DNA of 64,000 nt from Siphonodentalium dalli (lineage: Eukaryota > Mollusca > Scaphopoda > Gadilida > Siphonodentaliidae), in contig CP136061.1 of assembly GCA_032622095.1 (NCBI GenBank), positions 262,044,077 to 262,108,076 of the forward strand, written 5' to 3'. Below, one piece after another: positions 1-9,892 of the stretch (position 1 is the stretch's first letter; every line of letters begins with the position of its first letter). The translations under genes were made by a program, and so were the position numbers. Under the pieces are notes generated by a model, which was given only the letters and a program-made list of their open reading frames with translations, searched no databases and was not told where the DNA came from.

Positions 1-412
1 TAGTATAGAAAGGGTTAAACTTATTACTTGATCATTTCCTGAAGGAACTACTCATAAATGAGTATTTAGTATAGAAAGGGTTAATAAGATAACTACTCAT
101 CAATGAGTATTTAGTATCGAAAGGGTTAAACTTATTACTTGAACATTTCCTAAGGGAAACTGCTCATAAATGAGTATTTAGTATAGAAAGGGTTAATAAG
201 ATAACTACTCATCAATGAGTATTTAGTATAGAAAGGGTTAAACTTATTACTTGATCATTTTCCTAAGGGAACTGCTCATAAATGAGTATTTAGTATAGAA
301 AAGGCTTCAACTTATTATATGAACATTTCCTAAGGGAGCTACTCATCAATGAGTATTTAGTATAGAAAGGGTTAATAAGATAACTACTCACCAATGAGTA
401 TTTAGTATAGAA
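1..412. repeat. Family F tandem array (45- and 66-bp units), cut by window edge
   Basis: Seen: repeated units ending in TTTAGTATAGAAAGGGTTAA. A long unit carries CTTATTACTTGAACATTTCC and a short unit lacks it, so spacing alternates near 66 and 45 bp. The same unit recurs at 3655-3720, 43340-43640 (reverse strand, interrupted) and 62165-62750. The GGGTTAA end matches the termini of the TTAA-flanked MITEs here, so I infer a tandemised MITE. The left edge lies outside the window. Confidence 0.85.
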
Positions 413-415
413 AGA

Positions 416-826
416 TGAGGGTAACTCAATGTGGAAGTGGTAGCCGGGCAGTGGTTGGAGTATCGAACTTGTAATGGTGTCAATGCACCGGCAAGAGTTC
501 AGGCCCCGCCGGTGGACTATCGTCTCCACAACAGTGGCTTAGCCGGATTAAGCGGTGAGTGTGCTATATATATAGCCACATGCTGTTTCAAATCTCGCGC
601 CAGGTTGTGACCCTTGGGCAAGGGTCACTTGTACTGTGCTTGCTTCATCCTACCTAGACAATAAATAGGGACCTGGTTGTTGGGTATGTGTAAGCCGCTC
701 CTGTGAAGCACTGAATGGCTGCATGCAGAAGACTTGGCATTACTCAACAGCTGGGGTAATAATGTGAAGCACGTAGGGCCCTAGCATGGATAGGTGCTAT
801 ATAAGTTCCACAATTATTATTTAATG
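416..826 (+). mobile_element. Candidate dimeric tRNA-derived SINE with L2-like tail
   Basis: Seen: two tRNA-like segments in tandem. The first (about 437-522) resembles a serine-type tRNA: a GTAGCCGGGCAGTGG A-box-like stretch and GTTCAGGCC near a B box. The second (about 532-602) has a near-perfect A box, TGGCTTAGCCGG, and a B-box-like TTTCAAATC. A conserved-looking body follows, then a 3' end reading GGTGCTATATAAGTTCC and ATTATTATT, which resembles L2-clade LINE tails. Known: tRNA-derived SINEs use internal A/B boxes for RNA polymerase III and borrow LINE tails. Inference: a SINE possibly of the Deu/CORE/Meta type. I could not define target duplications. Confidence 0.6.
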
Positions 827-1490
827 TTTTATATTCTTACAATCAATTTCAATGGATGTAAACAACAATTTATTCTGTGACCCTTCAAGTTCATCTCCTT
901 TAGAATTTTCAACAAGACCCCAGTCATATTTACAGTTCAGTTCAGTTCCTCAGTGCCAGAGGTCTGTAAGACTAGCCGGGGATTAGTGGATGACCTATAT
1001 GAGTTATGTTTATTGTAAGATTATACCTAATATTATTGGCAGATCCCAAACCATAAAGAAGCTTTTTGTGAGAAATAAACGTAATCTAAGTTTAGAATAT
1101 AGGTACCAAATAAACCCTGTAATTAAGCGTAAAGAATTTCACGAACCAATGAACGATTCACGAAAACACAATACTGAATCTATCGGCTGAAAACAGATCC
1201 ATGTTAATTACGGTCTAGAGAGCACAAAGCGAGAAATTACACATGAATACACCTACGATTACCGAGGTAATTGGGGGTGTCAATCTTATATACATGTTAA
1301 CCCATGATCTTTTAGGGCTGTTTCGCCAGATTCGTATATGTTTCCAGTATATTTATGACTGTCGACTAAAGAAACATGATGAGAAAGAAATAGGCAACAC
1401 TTGAAATTTTCAATCTGAACCTCGCAAATATTTTCTGAAAAGTAAATCTTTTTAGAAAAGTGTGTGAATGTTTGGATAGATGGAAGTGTG
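827..1490. other. Unique AT-rich spacer
   Basis: No repeat family or convincing coding region seen. A 66-codon frame at 990-1190 has no recognisable motif. Confidence 0.5.
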
Positions 1491-1494
1491 TTAA

Positions 1495-1737
1495 CCCTTT
1501 CATGATGGGAGCTATGCTAGTGCAGCATAAAAGATCCTGTTCCAGTACATTCTCTTATATAAGCGAGTCTCCCGTAGGAGCAAATATTAGAGTATAAGAG
1601 AATGCAGTGGCTTACAAGGTCAAGGTAAATATTGTTAGGCCAATGTATTCTCTTATATATGGGAGACTCGCATATATAAGAGAACGCATTGGCACAGGGT
1701 TTTCGCAAAATTTCAGGAAGCTCCAGTCATGGAAGGG
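1495..1737. mobile_element. Family C TTAA-flanked MITE (copy C1)
   Basis: Seen: TTAA at 1491-1494 and 1738-1741 flank ends CCCTTTCATGATGGGAGCT and AGCTCCAGTCATGGAAGGG, which are imperfect inverted repeats. Inside are two copies of the TTCTCTTATATA hairpin cassette around a TACAAGGTCAAGG spacer. Known: a TTAA duplication with CCC ends is typical of piggyBac-type elements; Kolobok also uses TTAA. Non-autonomous, 243 bp, no coding capacity. Confidence 0.85.
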
Positions 1738-2128
1738 TTAAGAAATTCTATCCATGATCCACTGACAAAATTTTTTAAATTATTTGTAAACAAAATTGAA
1801 ATGTCTTTGTATGAAAAATGGTTACAACATGAGTATCTGATATGTTATAACTAATCGATTAGTCATTTGAGTGTTTCGAATATAACCTTTATGATTCAGT
1901 CAACATGAATAAAGATTAATTAACTCACCTTATAAGAAACAAATAGTATAATCAGTCTCTTATATACACCAAATCTGAAACAAAAGAGATCAATTTATCA
2001 AACAAGTGTTGAAGAACGGACGTTTCTACACATATTCATTGGTGGGAGGAACTTATACAGTTGCGAGGAGACAAGGCATCTGCAGAAATAGTTTCATTAG
2101 TTTTACAGTGCCTGGCCTTATGCTATAA

Positions 2129-2351
2129 CCCTTTGAGTGCCAGGTCGATTTTTGTATCAACCCATATACCCTGTGCCAATGCATTCTCTTATATATGCGA
2201 GTCGACCATAGGTCGCCTCGCATATATAAGAGAATGCATTGGCCTAACAATTTTTTTTTTTTTACAATTTTAATAATTTATTCTTATATTCTTTAACAGA
2301 CTTATGTTGTAGGTTTAGGGCCGATGAGATCGGCCCCTGGCACTCAAAGGG
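2129..2351. mobile_element. Family B MITE (copy B1), flanked by ATAA
   Basis: Seen: ends CCCTTTGAGTGCCAGG and CCTGGCACTCAAAGGG are perfect 16-bp inverted repeats. Flanks are ATAA on both sides (2125-2128 and 2352-2355), not TTAA. It holds one hairpin cassette (ATGCATTCTCTTATATATGC, inverted copy downstream) at about 2177-2242 and an AT-rich right part with GGGCCGATGAGATCGGCCC, a small hairpin. Related to copies at 28657, 32148 and 49849. Confidence 0.85.
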
Positions 2352-2355
2352 ATAA

Positions 2356-2820
2356 TACACCCCCAGAACATAAATTATTTCACGCAAAATGAAAATCAGT
2401 GTTATAATTATGGATCTATTTCCAACATCACGGTGCAAATAGAAATTTCAGAACATTATGATTTGACAACAACAAACACTGAAATTATATGCGGATATCA
2501 AAATTAGATTGAACAGAGAATTTTTTATGCAGAAAGCGCTCTTCTCAGTTGCTGATTGGTAGAAAATATCTGATAATAAATATTTGATTGGCAGCTGTGG
2601 AATAGCCCATTGTTGTCGGACTGATGAACGAACAGACGGATATGGAACGGATGGATAAATGAACAGAAGGACGATTGAATAGAAGGATGAGGGACGTGAA
2701 TTGAAGACTAAAAGCTCCCGTCAGAGACTTTTCTGAGCAAAAAAAAATATATACAGAAATAGAAGAAGACTTGTTTTCTACAAACATTTGATTTAGTGTG
2801 AGAAAGCTCCATCCTTGACA
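2356..2820. other. Unique spacer
   Basis: No feature recognised apart from an A-rich stretch near 2740. Confidence 0.4.
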
Positions 2821-2825
2821 CTTTA

Positions 2826-2843
2826 ATAATATACCCGCTGTGT

Positions 2844-2880
<37 letters not shown>

Positions 2881-2925
2881 ACCCCCCCCCCCCCCCCCCC
2901 CCCCGTATAATATACCCGCTGTGTA
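2826..2925. repeat. 60-bp poly(C) tract between 18-bp direct repeats
   Basis: Seen: 2845-2904 is almost pure C with one A at 2881. TAATATACCCGCTGTGTA lies immediately before it (2826-2843) and again after it (2907-2925). The complementary strand is a G-run with obvious G-quadruplex potential. Length in the source DNA may differ because such runs are hard to sequence. Confidence 0.9.
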
Positions 2926-3224
2926 GTGTATGTCAGGACTGAATTCCGCTAATCTCCCGTCATTATGTGGGATTGTCTAGACACGCACCCTGCTTTTGAA
3001 TGTTGAAAGAGTAATCTGAACTGTAGTGTTACATTTTCTCTTAATGGTTCAGCATCTTATCATCCTGAGACATGTGTTGTGTGATATTTATGCACTTTCC
3101 TTTCCCCCCAAAGCTCTCTCAGTGTTTTTTTTAATAAAGCATTTCATGTCGTTGAAATGACATGCACTCAGAATAAGAAATGTATTTGAGATCGTGCAGA
3201 ATGACATATAGCCTGCAGCAGGAT

Positions 3225-3365
3225 TCTGAGAATCTGTTTTTTTTAAAGGAATATAGAAACTGAACAGAAGTGAAAAAGTAACTAAAAACAATGTTAATTT
3301 GAGACTATAGATACTTCCCAGAAGATGAGGCCTAAGCAAAATGAGGTCCCCAGAGGGTGAATACA
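3225..3365. mobile_element. Family G fragment
   Basis: Seen: internal spacer of family G (AATATAGAAACTGAACAGAAG, then AGAAGATGAGGCCTAAGCA) leading into AATGAGGTCCCCAGAGGGTG. The right hairpin is cut after its first arm. No termini. Confidence 0.7.
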
Positions 3366-3519
3366 GTCATTCTAGCTCGCTTATTTTTTCACTGGACTAT
3401 TTGGAGGGGTTTTCGGGATAAAATAACCAACAGCAATAAAACGAAGAGATAGTACAAGTGCAGAAGGATTCATTTCTTTGGTGGGAAATACTCAGATATA
3501 AAGTGCAACAAACGACCTT

Positions 3520-3626
3520 CAGTAATGCCCTAAATAATCGACTCCTTAACCACAGCAGAATTATGAGTAAATTTTCAGGATTTAGTCGGAAATATGGCTT
3601 GTTGCCATTCATCGGAGAGCTCTCGG
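3520..3626 (+). mobile_element. Family E foldback, left half only (E1)
   Basis: Seen: CAGTAATGCCCTAAATAATC through ATTCATCGGAGAGCTCTC, one arm of the E foldback. The second arm is missing and a family F unit follows from 3655. Either a broken copy or a deletion product. Confidence 0.85.
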
Positions 3627-3654
3627 TGATGGTTATGTTATGGTTTATTACTTA

Positions 3655-3778
3655 TTAATTGAACATTTCCTGAGGGAACTACATGTACCTATCAATGAGT
3701 ATTTAGTATAGAAAGGGTTAACATTAGTCTACCAGTTACATAACTCTACAGGAAGATCTCTCAGTGGTGAGGTACAGT
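3655..3778 (+). repeat. Family F unit joined to one divergent satellite H monomer
   Basis: Seen: GAACATTTCCTGAGGGAACT to GAAAGGGTTAA (F unit), followed at once by AGTCTACCAGTTACATAACT CTACAGG, a satellite H monomer, 540 bp before the main H array. Confidence 0.75.
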
Positions 3779-4137
3779 AATAGAGAGATTCAGCTTGTAG
3801 GTTATGGCGTGCGACGTGTAGGCATTAAACCGCCATTTTAGGAAAATGTCCAATAATAAACATGGTTTATTTTGTTTGGAAGATAAGCTCAGGGTTGGTT
3901 ATAATAGAATATACTATGGTGATTGATCCTTCGAATTTATAACCTGACGATTGCCACAAGCTCTTAGATTTCAACTGCTACAGAGTTATGCCTGTTGAAA
4001 CAACATTTATTAATATTTTGCCCAAGTCTTGTTAAATGCTATGATGTTCACTAATTGCAGGCATTTGTTTGAGTTGTCTCATATTAATTGGTCGCTATCA
4101 CATGCTGTGATTTACCTTACAAGCTGAAACTCTCAAA
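3779..4137. other. Unique spacer
   Basis: No feature recognised. Confidence 0.4.
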
Positions 4138-4265
4138 TGGTTAATACCAGTCTACTAATTACATAACTCTCCAGGGATATATGAGGAGGTGATAAAGTCA
4201 TGAAGCCCCAACATCAGAAGTCTAACTTCACACCCCAAAGTGTCTGTCCCCAGCCCATAACTTCA
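4138..4265 (+). repeat. Divergent H monomer plus left boundary repeat of the H array
   Basis: Seen: a diverged H monomer at 4138-4188, then GATAAAGTCATGAAGCCCCA and about 40 more bases (4190-4250) that recur nearly unchanged at 6268-6330 on the other side of the array. Confidence 0.8.
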
Positions 4266-6267
4266 TTAGTGGTACGGTTCATCAATGGCTAAAACCAGTC
4301 TACCAGTTACGTAACTCTACAGGGAGATATGGTGTGGTGAGGGTTAAAACCAGTCTACCAGTTACATAACTCTACAGGGGAGATATGGTGTGGTGATGGT
4401 TAAAACCAGTTACGTAACTCTACAGGGAGATATGGTGTGGTGATGGTTAAAACCAGTCTAACAGCTACGTAACTCTACAGGGAGATATGGTGTGGTGATG
4501 GTTAAAACCAGTTACGTAACTCTACAGGGAGATATGGTGTGGTGATGGTTAAAACCAGTCTAACAGTTTACGTGTTACGTAACTCTACATGGAGATATGG
4601 TGTGGTGATGGCTAAAACCAGTTACATAACTCTACAGGGAGATATGTTGTGGTGAGGGTTAAACCAGTCTACCAGTTACGTAACTCTACAGGGAGATATG
4701 GTGTGGTGAGGGTTAAAACCAGTCTACCAGTTACGTAACTCTACAGGGAGATATGGTGTGGTGAGGGTTATAAACCAGTCTACCAGTTACGTAACTCTAC
4801 AGGGAGATATGGTGTGGTGATGGTTAAAACCAGTCTACCAGTTACGTAACTCTACAGGGAGATATGGTGTGGTAAGGGTTAAAACCAGTCAAACCATTTA
4901 CATAACTCTACAGGGAGATATGGTGTGGTGAGGGTTAAAACCAGTCTACCAGTTACGTAACTCTACAGGGAGATATGGTGAGGTGAGGGTTAAAACCAGT
5001 CTACCAGTTACGTAACTCTACAGGGAGATATGGTGTGGTGATGGTTAAAACCAGTCTACCAGTTACGTAACTCTACAGGGAGATATGGTGTGGTGATGGT
5101 TAAAACCAGTCTACCAGTTACGTAACTCTACAGGGAGATATGGTGTGGTGATGATTAAAACCAGGTCTACCAGTTACGTAACTCTACAGGGAGATATGGT
5201 GTGGTGATGGTTTTAAAACCAGTCTACCAGTTACGTAACTCTACAGGGAGATATGGTGTGGTGAGGGTTAAAACCAGTCTACCAGTTACGTAACTCTGCA
5301 GGGAGATATGGTGTGGTGAGGGTTAAAACCAGTCTACCAGTTACGTAACTCTACAGGGAGATATGGTGTGGTGAGGGTTAAAACCAGTCTACCAGTTACA
5401 AAACTATGCAGGGAGATATGGTGTGGTGAGGGTTAAAACCAGTCTACCAGTTACGTAACTCTACAGGGAGATATGGTGTGGTGATGGTTAAAACCAGTCT
5501 ACCAGTTACGTAACTCTACAGGGAGATATGGTGTGGTGATGGTTAAAACCAGTCTACCTGTTACGTAACTCTACAGGGAGATATGGTGTGGTGATGGTTA
5601 AAACCAGTCTACCAGTTACGTAACTCTACAGGGAGATATGGTGTGGTGATGGTTAAAACCAGTCTACCAGTTATGTAACTCTACAGGGAGATATGGTGTG
5701 GTGATGGTTAAAACCAGTCTACCAGTTACGTAACTCTACAGGGAGATATGGTGTGGTGATGGTTAAAACCAGTCTACAGTTACATATCTCTACAGGGAGA
5801 TATGGTGTGGTGATGGTTAAAACCAGTTACATAACTCTACAGGGAGATATGGTGTGGTGATGGTTAAAACCAGTTACGTAACTCTACAGGGAGATATGGT
5901 GTGGTGATGGTTAAAACCAGTTACGTAACTCTACAGGGAGATATGGTGTGATAAGGGTTAAAACCAGTCTACCAGTTACATAACTCTACAGGGAGATATG
6001 GTGTGGTGAGGGTTAAAACCAGTCCTACCAGTTTACGTAACTCTACAGGGAGATATGGTGTGGTGATGGTTAAAACCAGTCTACCAGTTACGTAACTCTA
6101 CAGGGAGATATGGTGTGGTGATGGTTAAAACCAGTCTACCAGTTACGTAAATCTACAGGGAGATATGGTGTGGTGATGGTTAAAACCAGTTACATAACTC
6201 TACAGGGAGATATGGTGTGGTGATGGTTAAAACCAGTTACGTAACTCTACAGGGAGATATGGTGCCA
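4266..6267 (+). repeat. Satellite H array, 55-bp unit, about 36-37 copies
   Basis: Seen: the unit reads AAAACCAGTCTACCAGTTAC then GTAACTCTACAGGGAGATAT then GGTGTGGTGATGGTT. A 47-bp variant lacks AGTCTACC. Units are highly similar; most variation is GTGATGG/GTGAGGG and TTACGTAA/TTACATAA. No long frame. Nearly homogeneous copies imply recent amplification or conversion. Confidence 0.95.
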
Positions 6268-6330
6268 TGATAAAGTCATGAAGCTCCAACATCAGATGTC
6301 TAACTTCACACCCCAATGTATCTGTCTGTA
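6268..6330 (+). repeat. Right boundary repeat of the H array
   Basis: Seen: a direct copy of 4190-4250 (GATAAAGTCATGAAGCTCCA to CACACCCCAATGTATCTGTC). The array is therefore enclosed by a direct repeat. Confidence 0.85.
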
Positions 6331-6423
6331 GATAAGAGTTTATTGCTACCAGAAACATTCAGGATTTCTGACATGTACATTTGCTCAACCATTTACATAG
6401 TTCAAGGAATGTCACTCCCAGTA

Positions 6424-6640
6424 CAGTAATGCTCTAAATAATGGACTCCTTAACCACAGCAGAATTATGGGTAACTTTTCAGGATTTAGTCGGAAATATG
6501 GCTTGTTGCCATTCATCGGAAAGTTATCAGTGAGAGCTTTCCGATCAATGGCAATTTACAAGCCATATTTCCGACTAAATCCTGAAAAGTTACCCATAAT
6601 TCAGCTGTGATTAAGGAGTCAATTATTTAGGGCATTACTG
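6424..6640. mobile_element. Family E TA-flanked foldback MITE (E2)
   Basis: Seen: TA at 6422-6423 and 6641-6642. Arms start CAGTAATGCTCTAAATAATG and end AATTATTTAGGGCATTACTG, pairing over about 100 bp with a loop of about 12 bp. Known: TA duplications with CAGT-type ends are usual for Tc1/mariner-derived MITEs. No coding capacity. Confidence 0.85.
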
Positions 6641-6705
6641 TACACGGAAGGTTTAAAAGGCATATTGATGGAAGAATATTCTGGAAAAGAGATGGTCATG
6701 TCACT

Positions 6706-7120
6706 CAAGCCTGAGTTTAGTGTGCCTGTCATTTGCAGAATGAGGTCCCCAGAGGGTTAATTTAGTGACACTATCCCGCATAGCAGGCTAGTATCACCAA
6801 ATTCAGCATCTGGTGACCTCATTCTGCTTAGGCCTCATCTGCTATGGGAGACACAGACTCAGATTGAAGTTCCCAAATGGTGAATATTGTGAATGTACAC
6901 CCATTGGGAACCTCGATTATGCAATGTGTCATCTGCCAATTTGGGGATATCGAGAAACTAAACTAACAAATAAATAGAATCTATTTGAAGAATTAAGTTT
7001 CTATAGAAATTTGATAATAAAGAAACTTTCCAGAGAAGATGAGGCCAAAGCAGTATGAGTTCCCCAGAGTGTGAATTTAGTGATGCTTGCCCAGTATGCC
7101 CAATGACAGGCACACTAAAC
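6706..7120. mobile_element. Family G MITE (G1), right hairpin lost
   Basis: Seen: left end CAAGCCTGAGTTTAGTGTG with CCTGTCATTTGCAGAATGAGG, complete left hairpin, a spacer of about 200 bp, the first arm of the right hairpin, then directly AATGACAGGCACACTAAAC. The second arm of the right hairpin is deleted and the right end runs into a family C fragment. Confidence 0.8.
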
Positions 7121-7240
7121 TTCATGGCGGGAGCTGCGATGTTGCACCATTAAAGATCCTGTGCCAGTGCATTCTTTTATATATGCGAGTCTGCCATGGG
7201 GATTGAGCCTCAGATATATACAGTAAGAGAATGCACAAGA
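7121..7240. mobile_element. Family C left-end fragment
   Basis: Seen: TTCATGGCGGGAGCTGCG, TTGCACCATTAAAGATCCTG and one hairpin cassette (TTCTTTTATATATGCGAGTC and its diverged inverse). No right end; it is truncated where the next element begins. Confidence 0.65.
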
Positions 7241-7246
7241 TAAAGA

Positions 7247-7354
7247 GCTGAGAGCTTTCCGATGAATGGCAAAAAGCCATATTTCCGACTAAATCCTGAA
7301 AAATTACCCATAATTCTGCTGTGGTTAAGGAGTCGATTATTTATGGCATTACTG
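7247..7354. mobile_element. Family E foldback, right half only (E3)
   Basis: Seen: GAGAGCTTTCCGATGAATGG to TTATTTATGGCATTACTG, the right arm of family E without its left arm. Confidence 0.8.
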
Positions 7355-7665
7355 TTGTGATTGCTTCAGTGAGTGTCAACAAATTCTCATTTCTTATCGG
7401 AATGGCACATTGATATGTCCCTCAACTCAGATCAAGCTTGAAAGTCAGTCCCGATTGTCGTCCACATCAGGGTTTTAGATAGATATACACAAAGGTACGA
7501 GGCACGGATTCAGTTGAATAAATCACTTCATGTTTTTGGACATTAAATGTGAGTCATCTGTGCATACATGTACCGGTACTTGTCTTGAGGGCTGATTGAA
7601 AGGCTACGTTGAGGAGTCTTTTAAGCATACCCATGCTGATAAATAAATTAAGAAATGGCCATTAA
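7355..7665. other. Unique spacer
   Basis: No feature recognised. Confidence 0.4.
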
Positions 7666-7669
7666 ATAA

Positions 7670-7948
7670 ATGCATGTGTTCCATCAGTTTCACCAATACA
7701 AATTTCTAAATGTTATTATTTCAGAAAATATTGAAAAACAGATACTTCAAGAAGCCCCTATGAACATTATTCTGATAACACTGCAGTGGGTGATATTTAT
7801 AATCACATCCCTGATCACATTCAAATTTCTAAACCATAAGTCAAGGAGCTACTATATAGAGTTCAGACAACCTGTGAAATCACCAAGAGAAAATGTTAAT
7901 AGTGCCATCAAACGGCAAAACGGCAATGGAATAATGACCAGCAGATAA
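7670..7948 (+). CDS. Weak candidate coding segment with one membrane helix, copy 1
   Basis: Not recognised. The frame holds an acidic/basic start (ENIEKQILQEAP), a hydrophobic stretch of about 22 residues (IILITLQWVIFIITSLI) and a basic tail (NHKSRSYYIEFRQPVKSP), which would suit a short single-pass membrane protein or the terminal exon of a larger one. A TTATTATTTCAG acceptor-like site lies before AAAATATTG, so the true start could be an exon boundary near 7724. A GTAAGT motif lies at 8050, but stops intervene. The copy at 8216-8554 keeps the frame. Differences between copies are mostly amino-acid changing, which does not support constraint. Confidence 0.2.
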   Translation: MHVFHQFHQYKFLNVIISENIEKQILQEAPMNIILITLQWVIFIITSLITFKFLNHKSRSYYIEFRQPVKSPRENVNSAIKRQNGNGIMTSR

Positions 7949-8500
7949 ATTCACCGAAAGTTGGAATGAAAACTGAAAGCAAGGCAGTCTACTTTTGTTC
8001 AACAGGCTCGCGGAAAAACGACGTGTTTCAGACTGCTATTAACACCATTTGTAAGTACAAACAGAAATTTCCCCCATATATATTTGTGTAAAGACACATT
8101 TTTAACTCCTAAGATGATTAATGATATGTAGTTTAATAACATACCCATGGAAAAACTAACTCTGGAAGTCTAGACCAGAAGTCTCAGGATAATTGTTTTT
8201 GAATTTATTAATATTTTGTCTTCCATTAGGACATACTCCAGCATTATGTTATATGTCTTCTATCAGTACCAATACATATTTCTAACTGTTATTATATCAG
8301 AAAATATGGAAAAACAGATCCTTCAAGAAGCCCCTAGGAACATTATTCTGATAACACTGCAGTGGGTGATATTTATAATCACATCCCTGATCACATTGGA
8401 ATTTCTAAACCATAAGTCAAGGAGCAATTATATAGAGTTCAGACAACCTGTGAAATCACCAAGCGAAAATTGGCCCATATATTTTTGTGTAAAGACACTT
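7680..8500 (+). repeat. 576-bp-offset direct duplication
   Basis: Seen: 7680-7897 and 8256-8473 align without gaps at an offset of 576 bp, with only a few per cent difference. The following tail (CCATATATATTTGTGTAAAG, about 8072) matches 8473-8500 only if about 170 bp is deleted from the second copy. Confidence 0.85.
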
Positions 8501-8554
8501 ATAAACTGCTATAACCCCGGGGTTACAAAGGCTCTGATCCTCACTAGATGTTAA
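8216..8554 (+). CDS. Weak candidate coding segment with one membrane helix, copy 2
   Basis: Not recognised. Same core as the frame at 7670, with changes such as M to R before the helix and FK to LE after it. Beyond SPSENW the C-terminus differs because the second copy lacks about 170 bp. An acceptor-like TTATTATATCAG precedes the shared core. It may be a duplicated exon or merely duplicated non-coding DNA that stayed open. Confidence 0.18.
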   Translation: MSSIRTYSSIMLYVFYQYQYIFLTVIISENMEKQILQEAPRNIILITLQWVIFIITSLITLEFLNHKSRSNYIEFRQPVKSPSENWPIYFCVKTLINCYNPGVTKALILTRC

Positions 8555-8916
8555 GATGGGTTTTATGGATTTTGGATATGGCTTTATGGCAAGTAAAATA
8601 GATAGAAAGATATAACTCAAAACAGTTTTATCTTAATTTACTTATCAGCTTAGAGGTTCATCTCCTCTCTGTCTCCTGCCTGCTGCTTCAAGATCTAATA
8701 ATGTCAAGTTGTTGTTGGGCTTCTTTACCCAGGGATGCCGGAAGAAGGGAGAAAGGGGGGTGCAGCATACCACCCCCCCCCCCCCCCCCCACCAAGAAGG
8801 GGAAAAACTGGGCAGAAGCTCTATTGTTATCTGACTCAAAATTATTATTATTAATAAAAAAAACCCACGTGAAACTAATTCTTCACTCAGAACATTTTCA
8901 ATCTGTCGGAATCTGT
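8555..8916. other. Spacer with poly(C) tract
   Basis: Seen: a run of about 20 C at 8770-8790 preceded by a G-rich stretch (GAAAGGGGGGTG). Nothing else recognised. Confidence 0.5.
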
Positions 8917-9118
8917 CAGTAATGCCCTAAATAATCGACTCCTTAACCACAGCAGAATTATGGGTAATTTTTCAGGATTTAGTCAGAAATATATGGCTTG
9001 TTGCCATTCATCGGAGAGCTTTCCAATGAATGGCAACAAGCCATATTTCCGACAAAATCCTGAAAAGTTACCCATAATTCTGCTGTTGTTAAGGAGTCAA
9101 TTATTTAGGGCATTACTG
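8917..9118. mobile_element. Family E foldback MITE (E4)
   Basis: Seen: arms from CAGTAATGCCCTAAATAATC to ATTATTTAGGGCATTACTG. The right flank is TA (9119-9120), the left flank is TG, so one side of the duplication has mutated. Confidence 0.85.
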
Positions 9119-9229
9119 TATATTAATCAGCAGGCAAAGTTTATCAAAGGAGCCTTCAGATTTGCAATTCAGACCTCATACAAAGAGTAGATGTCATGAA
9201 AATTTTGACAAAAATTGTTGTGGGAACCC

Positions 9230-9242
9230 TTCCCCCCCCCCC
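9230..9242. repeat. Short poly(C) tract
   Basis: Seen: a run of C after CCCTT. One of many such runs in the window. Confidence 0.8.
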
Positions 9243-9330
9243 CTACTTAAAGGAAGTATGAATGTTGTGTTCTGGTAGAGATTGAGAGCAGGGGGTAATC
9301 CAGGGGCTTCAGCACCTTATGCCATAAACC

Positions 9331-9870
9331 AAGTCTTCTTGGTCCACAATTGCTTGGGATATCGGTTGGGTTGATGCTGTTTTGGACCGAGTCCCATCTT
9401 GTTACCCTAACATCTGACTTACGCCCAGAATCGTGGGCGGGAGATATCTTGTCTGTATGTCTTCGGATTTGGTCAAATGGATGCTTTGCATATATGAACA
9501 TAGAGGACAGCCTTTCCAAGCCATGATGATATCAAACATTCGTATATCAGAGGTCCATTAAATGTCAAGGCAACGAGATATATAAGTAAACAAAGCCTTG
9601 TATTCCAGAGAATTTTGCTTGGGATATCGGTTGGGTTGATGCTGTTTTGGACAGAGTCCATCCCGTTACTCTTCTATAACAGACTTTATGCCCAGAATCG
9701 TGGACGGGAATTATCTTGTATGTCAGATTAGGTCAAATGGATGTTTTGTGTATATGAACATAGAGGAGAGCCTTTCCCAAGAATGACGATATCAAACATG
9801 CATATATCAGAGGTCCGTTAAATGTCAAAGGAACAAGATTTATAAGCCTTGTTTTCAAGAGTGTCAATGT
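9331..9870 (+). repeat. 265-bp tandem duplication
   Basis: Seen: GCTTGGGATATCGGTTGGGT at 9352 and 9617 starts two diverged copies (GATGCTGTTTTGGAC, CCCAGAATCGTGG, ATGAACATAGAGGA, ATATCAGAGGTCC in order). Frames on the minus strand at 9247-9661 fall in this repeat and show no motif. A third, inverted partial copy is at 10297-10385. Confidence 0.85.
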
Positions 9871-9892
9871 AGTACAAATTAAAGTCCTTTAA

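Noticed and set aside
437-522. A functional tRNA-Ser gene
   Set aside because: The acceptor stem does not close, the B box is off consensus, and it is followed by a second tRNA-like head and a SINE body.
1517-1708. Frames with LLYMRGDLWSTRIYKRMHW or CANAFSYICES
   Set aside because: Translation of the TTAA-family hairpin cassette; not a gene family.
2605-2680. CTGATGAACGAAC resembling a hammerhead ribozyme core
   Set aside because: No matching GAAA core segment or flanking stems at the needed spacing.
4266-6267. Possible CRISPR array
   Set aside because: Units are contiguous with no variable spacers. It is a eukaryotic satellite.
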